A DNA stretch of 16,374 nt from contig MGQK01000031.1 of NCBI GenBank assembly GCA_001797815.1, positions 35,291 through 51,664 on the forward strand. Reading direction: 5' to 3'. The stretch's first letter is position 1; the number at the start of each line of letters is the position of its first letter. The translations under genes were made by a program, and so were the position numbers. The notes beneath the pieces were generated by a model. That model was not told the origin of the DNA and did no database searches. It saw nothing but the letters and a program-made list of their open reading frames with translations. Below are positions 1-5,881 of the stretch, one piece after another. Source of the DNA: Deltaproteobacteria bacterium RBG_13_61_14. Lineage in GTDB: Bacteria > RBG-13-61-14.

Positions 1-1101
1 GGAGTGGGAATCCTTGAGGTGCAGGAGCTGGTGTTGCGCTTGGGCCTGGTGGACGCCATCGTGGTCGGAGAGGGCGAGCGCACCGTGGTCGAGCTGGCCC
101 GCGCGCTGCCCGGACCCATTCCGGCCGGGATTCCCGGCGTGGCGGTGCTAAAGGACCGCGAGCTTCACTCGCAACTCCGGCCCCTGGAAAAAGACCTGGA
201 TGCCCTGCCCCGGCCTGACTTTGAGGGGCTGCCCTTGCCCGGCGAAACTGTCGCCGATTACGCCCGCAACCGTCCCAACCGTTTTTATACTCCTTATTAC
301 AACGGTTTCCCGGTCTCTGCCACCCGGGGCTGCGTCAACCATTGCGCCTATTGCTCGGAGACGGCTTACTGGAAGCGCTATCGCCAGCGCCGGCCGGAGG
401 CGGTGGCGGCCGAGATCGAGGCGCGGCACCGGCGCTACCAGGTTTCGGAGTTCGAGTTCAACGACTCTTCTCTCAACGGTAACCCCGGTTGGCTCAAGGA
501 ATTTTGCCGGCTACTGATCGCGCTGGACTTTCAACTCCGTTTTTCGGGTTACATTATTGCGGACCAGGCGATAGACGGGGAGCTGGCCGGGCTGATGTTT
601 CGGGCCGGGTTCGGACACGTGAGCATCGGAGTCGAGACTTTTGCCGAGACGATCCGCAGCCGCATGAACAAGGGGATGGCGGCGGAAGACATCTTTGCCT
701 CGCTCCTGACCTTGACCCGGGCCGGGGTGAGCGTGAAGGCCAATATCCTGATCGGCTTTCCGGGCGAAACCGAAGCGGATTTCCAAGCCTCCCTGGAATT
801 CATCGCCCGCGGCCGCCGGCTGTCTCCCGAAGAGCGCGGGCCGGGTCGCCTGATCTTCGATGCCGGGCATCCGCTGCGGCTGGAACCTTATTCGGACTTG
901 TTCGCCCATCCCGATCGCTACGGCGTCCGGCTGGAACCCTGGACCCTGCCTTTGCCGGATGAGCTTTCCCCTCTCCAGCCCCTCTTGTCCCGCATGCTCT
1001 TTACCTGGCGGCGCGATCCTGACCGCGAGCATCTGGAGCAACAGTCGGCCAGGATGAGAGAGGAAGCCCGCCGCACCGATTTCTCACCAGGATTCAGGTA
1101 A
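1..1101 (+). CDS. B12-binding-type radical SAM protein (5' partial)
   Basis: The reading frame is open at the left edge, so the gene starts upstream. The GTG at 4 is not a credible start because the first visible residues already match the end of a cobalamin-binding domain (DAIVVGEGERTVVEL, the 'GEGE' region found just before the radical SAM core in this family). The radical SAM cluster motif CVNHCAYC (C-x3-C-x2-C) is at 331-354 and would bind the [4Fe-4S] cluster that cleaves S-adenosylmethionine. Further core signatures are the SIGVET stretch near 625 and ILIGFPGETEADF near 748-786. About 365 residues are visible, ending at TAA. Such enzymes do radical methylations, methylthiolations or rearrangements, and the substrate cannot be told from sequence. 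No terminator is visible just after the stop. The family call is secure and the specific reaction is unknown. Confidence 0.9.
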   Translation, partial: GVGILEVQELVLRLGLVDAIVVGEGERTVVELARALPGPIPAGIPGVAVLKDRELHSQLRPLEKDLDALPRPDFEGLPLPGETVADYARNRPNRFYTPYYNGFPVSATRGCVNHCAYCSETAYWKRYRQRRPEAVAAEIEARHRRYQVSEFEFNDSSLNGNPGWLKEFCRLLIALDFQLRFSGYIIADQAIDGELAGLMFRAGFGHVSIGVETFAETIRSRMNKGMAAEDIFASLLTLTRAGVSVKANILIGFPGETEADFQASLEFIARGRRLSPEERGPGRLIFDAGHPLRLEPYSDLFAHPDRYGVRLEPWTLPLPDELSPLQPLLSRMLFTWRRDPDREHLEQQSARMREEARRTDFSPGFR

Positions 1102-1800
1102 GGCAACTACCTCCATCTCAATCAAAAGATCGCTAAATTTCCTTCGTCTTAAATTTACCGCCATTTATAAACTTCTTGAGGGCGCAGGCTGGCCGGCTCT
1201 TTCCCTCACGGAGATGGCTCCAATGAAGTGGGGCTATCCATCCACGCCTCCTCTATCTCCCCGATTCCGCCCCCAAGAAGCGCCCTCCCGCTCCGAAAAA
1301 CTGCAACATTTCTACATATATAGAGAGGTGAAATGAACTTGAGGAGAATGAAAGCCAGGACTTGTAAAATTTATATAACTATTTGTTTTTACATGCTTTT
1401 TCTTGGTTGCCGCCTTTTTCATCTTGATCGCGGCTCCTGGCTCATCATGGATCAAAAAACAGGTTTTCAGCTCAATGTTTCCATTTCTGTAAAGCGCCGC
1501 TTACCATTTCTTCCACTTTCCTCCCACTTCCTCAATCTTTTCCCTCTCTTGCCTTCCCGACATACTCCATACGACATACGATATACCCTCTTCAAACGTC
1601 CCCCCATTCTGCACGCCAACCACCCCATCTTGCACAGCAACCACCCCATATTGCTCAGCAGCCACCCCATCCAACGCGGCAACCACCCCAGGCCAAAGCC
1701 GGTTGGCAGTTGACGGTTGACAGTTGGCGGAAAGCAAAAGGTAGCCGCGACCGCCCCGGTCGCGGAACACCGCGAACCGTGAACCCTTTTACGATCTTGC
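1102..1800. other. Long intergenic region without a convincing gene
   Basis: Between the radical SAM stop and the promoter at 1801 I see no credible protein gene. The part from 1102 to about 1330 has mixed composition with no clear motif. From about 1500 to 1560 the plus strand is a pyrimidine-rich tract of imperfect CTTCC/CTTTCC units. From 1561 to 1783 it becomes a patchwork of short tandem repeats, listed separately. A 126-codon ORF at 1333-1713 has a plausible ribosome site, but its second half is only the translation of these repeats. A small perfect hairpin (CCGCGACC / GGTCGCGG, 1745-1765) lies near the end. It has no T-tract, so it is not an intrinsic terminator. Confidence 0.6.
1561..1783. 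repeat. Patchwork of heptameric and 21-bp tandem repeats
   Basis: Several short tandem repeats lie side by side and nearly all have a period of 7 or a multiple of 7. CATACTC/CATACGA/CATACGA units run from 1561 to 1581. A 21-bp unit beginning CACCCCAT and ending CAAC runs through about 4.8 copies from 1600 to 1700, with unit starts at 1600, 1621, 1642, 1663 and 1684. GTTGGCA/GTTGACG/GTTGACA/GTTGGCG run from 1702 to 1729. CCGCGAA/CCGTGAA run from 1770 to 1783. The units within each block are imperfect copies. The lack of a constant repeat with unique spacers rules out CRISPR. They resemble in style the short tandemly repeated repeats described in cyanobacteria, but no relationship is claimed. 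Confidence 0.75.
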
Positions 1801-1829
1801 TTGACAAGCCTCGGCAAATCCTCTATATA
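1801..1829 (+). promoter_or_regulatory. Strong sigma70-type promoter with dyad over the -10
   Basis: A perfect -35 box TTGACA (1801-1806) is separated by 17 nt from TATATA (1824-1829), so transcription should begin near 1836. The -10 box lies inside a dyad, CCTCT-ATATAA-AGAGG (1820-1835), which could be an operator. There is no long ORF immediately downstream. The first credible gene begins at 2197, after an intrinsic terminator, so this promoter drives either a short RNA or a long leader. The boxes are seen directly and promoter activity is inferred. Confidence 0.7.
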
Positions 1830-1910
1830 AAGAGGCGGTAACGAAGTCGGCCAGAACCTTAACCAGGCCCTCACGCCCTGTCTGAGAAAAGGGCAGAAAA
1901 GAGGAGAGAC

Positions 1911-1955
1911 ATGGAGAAAGGAATTTTGAAACACAGAGACCACAGAGGGCACTGA
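1911..1955 (+). CDS. Possible 14-codon leader peptide
   Basis: ATG at 1911 follows GAGGAG (1901-1906) at suitable spacing and reads MEKGILKHRDHRGH before TGA. The His/Arg-rich end arises because the 9-nt DNA repeat encodes a 3-residue period (HRD-HRG-H), so the peptide may be incidental. Its position between a strong promoter and an intrinsic terminator is what a leader peptide would have. The terminator lies about 130 nt further on, which is far for classical attenuation. Treat as speculative. Confidence 0.2.
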   Translation: MEKGILKHRDHRGH

Positions 1956-2012
1956 GTCTCTTAAGCCAGGGAGACCATTATTCTCTGCGTTCTCTGTGCG
2001 CTCTGTGTTTCA
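1927..2012. repeat. Inverted repeat built of 9-nt units
   Basis: The left arm (1927-1956) and right arm (1983-2012) are reverse complements at 24 of 30 positions, with a 26-nt loop. Each arm is itself periodic. The right arm reads CTCTGCGTT/CTCTGTGCG/CTCTGTGTT and the left is the matching series of CACAGAG-type units. As RNA it would form a long bulged hairpin. The periodic arms suggest a mobile or amplifying intergenic repeat rather than a protein-binding site. Confidence 0.7.
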
Positions 2013-2084
2013 TTCCTGATTCAAGTCTCCGGGTATGGAGAGGTCGCCGTCCCTAAATCAGGATCCCAGGATCCGCGAGCAATC

Positions 2085-2125
2085 AAGCCGCATCAAGGCC
2101 CAAGGGCTAAAGTGCGGCTTTTTTT
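2085..2125 (+). terminator. Intrinsic terminator
   Basis: AAGCCGCA (2085-2092) pairs perfectly with TGCGGCTT (2113-2120), and a run of seven T ends at 2125. It lies only 71 bp before the start of the exported-protein gene. It therefore ends transcription arriving from the left, including from the promoter at 1801, or acts as a conditional attenuator for that gene. Confidence 0.75.
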
Positions 2126-2196
2126 GGGCTGAAAATTTTTGCGGAAGATATCGGAGCATCGTGGTCAAACCCTTTTCCGGAAGGGAGGGGAAATCC

Positions 2197-4080
2197 ATGA
2201 AAAGCGCGGGCTTGCTAATCCTTGTTATGACTCTTGTCTGCCTGCCCGGACTGGCTTGGGCCCAAACCTGCCCCAATCCGCAAAAGCTCGGGGCCGACTT
2301 CCGGATGACCGACGATGCGAGTTGGAGCATGTTGCCATCCCTTTCCTGGACAGGGTCCGAGTTCGGGGTGGGCTGGTGTGGTTCCAATATCTACTTTGCC
2401 CGCGTCTCCTCATCCGGAACCAAGCTCGGGACTGACCTCCTGGTGACCGATGATGCGACTTGTATCTGGGGGCCATCACTTTCCTGGACCGGGTCCGAGT
2501 TCGGGGTGAGCTGGTATGATAACCGGGATGGAAACTTCGAGATCTACTTTGCCCGGGTCTCTTCCTCCGGGGCCAAGATCGGGTCCGACCTCCGGGTGAC
2601 CAGCGACGCGAGTATTAGCTGGTATCCCTCCCTTTCCTGGACCGGGTCCGAGTTCGGCGTGAGCTGGCAGGATTACCGGGACGCGAACTACCCGATCTCC
2701 GACTGGAGCTACGAGATCTACTTTGCTCGCGTCTCCTCCTCCGGTGCCAAGCTCGGGTCCGACCTCCGGGTGACCAGCGCTGCGGGTTATAGCCAATGGC
2801 CTTCCCTTTCCTGGACCGGGTCCGAGTTCGGCGTGAGCTGGCAGGATTACCGGGACTGGAACTACGAGATCTACTTTGCCCGGATCTCCTCAGCCGGGGC
2901 CAAGATCGGGTCCGACCTCCGGGTGACCGACGACGCGCATGATAGTGAATATCCCTCCCTTTCCTGGACCGGGTCCGAGTTCGGGGTAAGCTGGAATGAT
3001 CGCCGCGACGGCAATGCCGAGATTTACTTTGCCCGAATTTCCTCGACCGGAGCCAAGCTCGGGTCCGACCTCCGCATGACCAGCGACGCGAATTATAGTC
3101 GGTATCCCTCCCTTTCCTGGACCGGGTCCGAGTTCGGGATGAGCTGGCATGATACCCGGGATGGGAATTACGAGATCTACTTTGCGCGCGTCTCTTCTTC
3201 CGGGGCAAAGCTCGGGTCCGACCTCCGGGTAACCAGCGCCGCGAGTGGAAGCTATGAGCCCTCGCTAGCCTGGACCGGGTCCGAGTTCGGGGTGAGCTGG
3301 TATGATGAGCGGGACGGGAACGATGTGATCTACTTTGCCCGGATCGGATACGATAGTGACTGCGACGGTCTGCCCGACGATTGGGAAAGTCTCTACCCCG
3401 CTTGTTTGGATCCCCTCGCCGGCGATTCCCTGGGCAATCCGGATGGGGACGCCTATCCCAATCTGGAAGAATACCAGGGGGGGACGAATCCGTGCGTCAG
3501 CGACTGTGTGGACGCCGACGGGGACAGCTTCGGTCCGGCCTGCCTGCCCGGGCCGGACTGCGACGACGCCGACCCGGATAATTGGACGGCTTGCGCGAGC
3601 TGCCTCGACGCCGACGGCGATAACTGGTTCGTCGGCTGCAACGCTTATATTATCCGCCATGGCCCGGACTGTAACGACGCCGATGGCGCCATTCACCCAA
3701 GGGCAAAGGAAACCCTTTGCGATGGTGTGGACCAGAACTGCAACGGCCAGGCAGACGACGATCGCAACCGGGACGGCGACGCCTATTCGGTCTGCGCCGG
3801 CGATTGCCACGACCGGAATGCGGCGGTTTATCCTGGGGCTCCTGAACTTTGCGATAAGATTGACAACCAATGTCCGGGAGATTGGGGTTACGGGGTCGCG
3901 GATGAGGGATGTGGCAAAAGAGGCCTCGAAGGAGGCGATGGTGGGGGCGGGGGCTGCTTCCAGATCGCTGGGGGTTCCTACTCCGGCCTCCTCTCCATGC
4001 TTCCGGTCCTGATTCTGTTGGGAATCCAATCGTTCCGCAACCTCCCGTGTTTTGGAAAAAGGAAAAAATCCCGGGGCTGA
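2197..4080 (+). CDS. Exported seven-repeat propeller protein with MopE-type metal-binding repeats and C-terminal anchor
   Basis: The ATG at 2197 is chosen over the in-frame ATG at 2035. It follows AAGGGAGGGG (2181-2190) and starts a clean signal peptide (residues 1-22, ending AWA before QTCP), whereas the longer version would run through the intrinsic terminator. The product has 627 residues. Residues about 30-385 hold seven copies of a roughly 51-residue repeat with core PSLSWTGSEFGVSW and IYFARVSSSGAKLGSDLRVT, which suggests a seven-bladed beta-propeller. Next come thrombospondin-3-like calcium motifs (DSDCDGLPDDWE, then NPDGDAYPNLEEY). Residues about 437-568 hold MopE-type putative metal-binding repeats (DADGDSF, PDCDDADPD, CDGVDQNCNG, PGAPELCDKIDNQC). 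The tail has a Gly run with Cys587, a hydrophobic segment and KRKKSR, like MYXO-CTERM or Synerg-CTERM sorting signals. A surface role is inferred and the ligand is unknown. Confidence 0.85.
   Translation: MKSAGLLILVMTLVCLPGLAWAQTCPNPQKLGADFRMTDDASWSMLPSLSWTGSEFGVGWCGSNIYFARVSSSGTKLGTDLLVTDDATCIWGPSLSWTGSEFGVSWYDNRDGNFEIYFARVSSSGAKIGSDLRVTSDASISWYPSLSWTGSEFGVSWQDYRDANYPISDWSYEIYFARVSSSGAKLGSDLRVTSAAGYSQWPSLSWTGSEFGVSWQDYRDWNYEIYFARISSAGAKIGSDLRVTDDAHDSEYPSLSWTGSEFGVSWNDRRDGNAEIYFARISSTGAKLGSDLRMTSDANYSRYPSLSWTGSEFGMSWHDTRDGNYEIYFARVSSSGAKLGSDLRVTSAASGSYEPSLAWTGSEFGVSWYDERDGNDVIYFARIGYDSDCDGLPDDWESLYPACLDPLAGDSLGNPDGDAYPNLEEYQGGTNPCVSDCVDADGDSFGPACLPGPDCDDADPDNWTACASCLDADGDNWFVGCNAYIIRHGPDCNDADGAIHPRAKETLCDGVDQNCNGQADDDRNRDGDAYSVCAGDCHDRNAAVYPGAPELCDKIDNQCPGDWGYGVADEGCGKRGLEGGDGGGGGCFQIAGGSYSGLLSMLPVLILLGIQSFRNLPCFGKRKKSRG
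2293..3351 (+). repeat. Seven tandem ~153-bp coding repeats
   Basis: A near-constant block around TCCTGGACCGGGTCCGAGTT recurs starting at about 2344, 2482, 2635, 2809, 2962, 3115 and 3268. The spacings are 138, 153, 174, 153, 153 and 153 bp, all multiples of three. The 174-bp unit carries a seven-codon insertion (around NYPISDW). Conservation reaches synonymous positions, so the copies arose recently or are being homogenised by recombination. Copy-number change between strains is likely. Confidence 0.9.
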
Positions 4081-4243
4081 GAGTGTGGCCGCGGGAACCG
4101 CTCCTGGTTCGGTGGATCGGCCAGAGGATAGCGAGGCGCACACGCCGGCGGTGCCGGGTCCGGAGGTGCAGATTAACGTGAACCCTTAGGAAAACCGGGA
4201 GATTCACCCCTTCTCAGTTGACCGGCATAAAATCTCGGTCCCC
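4081..4243. other. Intergenic stretch without features
   Basis: Between the stop of the exported protein and the palindromic element I see no gene, promoter or intrinsic terminator. Together with the element and the promoter that follow, it makes a gene-free stretch of about 360 bases up to 4438. The hairpin of the adjacent element may be what ends transcription here. Confidence 0.5.
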
Positions 4244-4360
4244 GTAACCCTTCAGTCTTGAGGGGCAATCAGGCTCTATGGCCGGGCCAGTAGGGGCGAC
4301 CGGCCGGTCGCCCCTACGAGGTCCTGCCATGTGCTTTGCCCCTGATAACTGAAGGGTTAC
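4244..4360. mobile_element. MITE-like palindromic element (117 bp)
   Basis: Terminal inverted repeats GTAACCCTTCAGT (4244-4256) and ACTGAAGGGTTAC (4348-4360) match over all 13 bp. A second internal pair is AGGGGCAA (4261-4268) and TTGCCCCT (4336-4343). The centre is a perfect 28-bp palindrome starting GTAGGGGCGACCGG (4290-4317). The whole element can fold as one long hairpin and encodes nothing, as expected for a miniature inverted-repeat element or an interspersed palindromic repeat. GTAGGGGCGACC-type palindromes occur in multiple copies in other bacterial genomes as I recall them. I see no clear target-site duplication. Confidence 0.75.
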
Positions 4361-4379
4361 AACCCCTCTCATCATTTTC

Positions 4380-4408
4380 TTGACACGATTGCACCTTTTT
4401 GCCATAAT
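4380..4408 (+). promoter_or_regulatory. Sigma70-type promoter of the TPR protein gene
   Basis: TTGACA (4380-4385), a 17-nt spacer and CATAAT (4403-4408) make a near-consensus promoter with a start site near 4415. This places the in-frame ATG at 4409 upstream of the mRNA and supports the start at 4439. The palindromic element ends only 19 bp before the -35 box. Confidence 0.8.
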
Positions 4409-4438
4409 ATGAAGAAATCATCCGAAAAGGAGTTGATC

Positions 4439-5806
4439 ATGGCCGGAAGAAAATGGGGGATCGGACTGATCGTTATTCTGGTCGGCCTGGGCATGAGCGC
4501 CTCGTCTCTGGCGGCAAAAAAATCCGGGATGAGCAAAAAGGAGCAGAAGAACTTCCAGGAAGGGAATCGCTTGCTCCGGGAAAATAAATACTATGAAGCC
4601 GCGGAAGCCTTTGCCAAGGCGGGCACGGAGGGACAAACCGGGCTTAACAACCTCATGAACAACTCCCGCGACGTGTATGACGCCCAGAAGAACGCCGCCC
4701 AGAGCCCCAAATCGTTCGAGGCGGCCCTGGCCCTGGCCAAGCTCTACCACCAGCGCTGGCAAGGTTTTGCCGAGGGCAAGAACCCCTTGGCCGACCCCTT
4801 TCTCAACCTGGCCGCCGCGGAGTATGAGCGGGCCGGTCAGTTGAACAGCAATAGCCTGGAGCCCTGGCAAGGCCGGGGCGATCTCTATTTCCAGGTCCGG
4901 AACTGGGACCAGGCCATTGCCGACTATCAGAAAGTCCTTTCGTTCGAGGGCAATAATACCGCGATCTCTCTCAAGCTGGCCCAGGCCTACTTTGAGAAAG
5001 GCAGCCTCGGCGAGGCGGAAACCCAGGCCAAGGCCGCTTGGCAGGCCGATCCGAAAAGCGGGGAGAGCGCCCAGCTATTGGGGCAAATCGAAGAAAAGAA
5101 GGGCAATCTGGACGGGGCGTTTAAATATTACCAGGCGGCTCTGCAAAGGAATCCCCGGCTGAAGCTGGCCAAGATCAAAGTCAACGAGATCATGGACGCC
5201 AAGGCGCCCAAGGGCTATATCAAAGTGGCCTTGATCACCGAAGCCGCGTCGGCAGAGATGTGGGGACTCTCGGATGTGGACAGCCAGAGCCAGTCCGGGG
5301 TTTCCGTGGGATCCTATTCTTCCAGCTCCAGCGGCTCTTACGATCGCAGCGGCTCGGCTTCGGCCTCCGGCTCTTATGATACAGACAGATACGGCAGCGG
5401 CTCGGGCGAGGCCTCGGGAGAATATTCCGAAAGCGGCTCCGCGGAAAGTTCCAGCTCCGGGTCCGCCATGTCCGGCACCATGTATTCCCAGCGCTATGCC
5501 TGCCGGCCCGACGATACCCAGGTAATCGCCTACAACATTGAGACCAAGCGGCAGTATCCTTTGGAGGACGGGGTCCGGACCCCCTTGCCTTCAGGCTCGT
5601 ATGTGCTCTATGCCAGCTTCCGCTCCCAGTGCGCCAAGCAGTTCGGCGATGATTACGTATCCAAGACCAAAACCGAGTGGAAAAAAGCTTTCACCCTTCC
5701 CACCGGACAATATTACAACCTGGAAATGCTCATGAAAGCCGGGATGACCGAGAAAGAATGTTTAATCGAAGTCCGGCCGGCCAAAGAGAAGTTTCAGGTG
5801 GATTAA
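4439..5806 (+). CDS. Secreted TPR protein with Ser/Gly/Tyr-rich linker
   Basis: The start at ATG 4439 is supported by AAAAGGAG (4425-4432), by the promoter just upstream, and by a signal peptide beginning directly at this Met (MAGRKW, then a hydrophobic core, cleaved near ASSLA, residues 21-25). The product has 455 residues. Residues about 35-245 contain tetratricopeptide repeats, including [57 protein letters not shown] and [20 protein letters not shown]. Such repeats mediate protein-protein contacts. Residues about 280-350 are low-complexity Ser/Gly/Tyr-rich and probably disordered. The last 100 residues form a separate domain with three Cys (ACRPDD, SQCAKQF, KECLIE) that I do not recognise. 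It is monocistronic between its own promoter and terminator. A role in envelope assembly or scaffolding is possible but not shown. Confidence 0.85.
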   Translation: MAGRKWGIGLIVILVGLGMSASSLAAKKSGMSKKEQKNFQEGNRLLRENKYYEAAEAFAKAGTEGQTGLNNLMNNSRDVYDAQKNAAQSPKSFEAALALAKLYHQRWQGFAEGKNPLADPFLNLAAAEYERAGQLNSNSLEPWQGRGDLYFQVRNWDQAIADYQKVLSFEGNNTAISLKLAQAYFEKGSLGEAETQAKAAWQADPKSGESAQLLGQIEEKKGNLDGAFKYYQAALQRNPRLKLAKIKVNEIMDAKAPKGYIKVALITEAASAEMWGLSDVDSQSQSGVSVGSYSSSSSGSYDRSGSASASGSYDTDRYGSGSGEASGEYSESGSAESSSSGSAMSGTMYSQRYACRPDDTQVIAYNIETKRQYPLEDGVRTPLPSGSYVLYASFRSQCAKQFGDDYVSKTKTEWKKAFTLPTGQYYNLEMLMKAGMTEKECLIEVRPAKEKFQVD

Positions 5807-5829
5807 GACTCCCAGGAATTTTAACCCAC

Positions 5830-5868
5830 AAAAAAATCGGGCGGCTCCTTCGAGCCGCCCGATTTTTT
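5830..5868. terminator. Bidirectional intrinsic terminator
   Basis: A perfect 11-bp stem, TCGGGCGGCTC / GAGCCGCCCGA with a CTTC loop (5837-5862), is flanked by seven A on the left and six T on the right. It therefore works on both strands and serves the convergent TPR protein gene (plus) and hppA (minus). Confidence 0.92.
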
Positions 5869-5881
5869 CGACTCAAATTCC

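Larger units (their letters stand above)
1836..2125 (+). ncRNA. Candidate small RNA or attenuated leader transcript
   Basis: A consensus promoter (1801-1829) and an intrinsic terminator (2085-2125) bracket about 290 nt that lack a long ORF. The predicted transcript contains the large imperfect hairpin of the 9-nt repeat (1927-2012). It also contains a 14-codon ORF (1911-1955, MEKGILKHRDHRGH) preceded by a GAGGAG ribosome site. The unit could be a standalone small RNA, or a leader in which termination at 2125 controls the exported-protein gene at 2197. I recognise no known riboswitch or RNA family. The boundaries are inferred from the promoter and terminator. Confidence 0.4.

Noticed and set aside
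1600-1700. Possible small CRISPR array
   Set aside because: The units are contiguous 21-mers with no unique spacers between a conserved repeat.
1333-1713. 126-codon plus-strand ORF with a GAGGTG-like ribosome site
   Set aside because: Its second half is the direct translation of the heptamer and 21-bp repeats, and the first half has no recognisable domain. The minus strand here is equally open. I treat it as repeat DNA.
2035-2196. 54-codon N-terminal extension of the exported repeat protein
   Set aside because: It crosses an intrinsic terminator and buries the signal peptide. ATG 2197 has a strong ribosome site.
3265-4143. 292-codon minus-strand ORF opposite the exported repeat protein
   Set aside because: Antisense shadow of a gene with clear repeats and motifs on the plus strand.
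4409-4438. Earlier in-frame ATG of the TPR protein gene
   Set aside because: It overlaps the edge of the -10 box and precedes the predicted transcription start. ATG 4439 has a ribosome site and starts the signal peptide.
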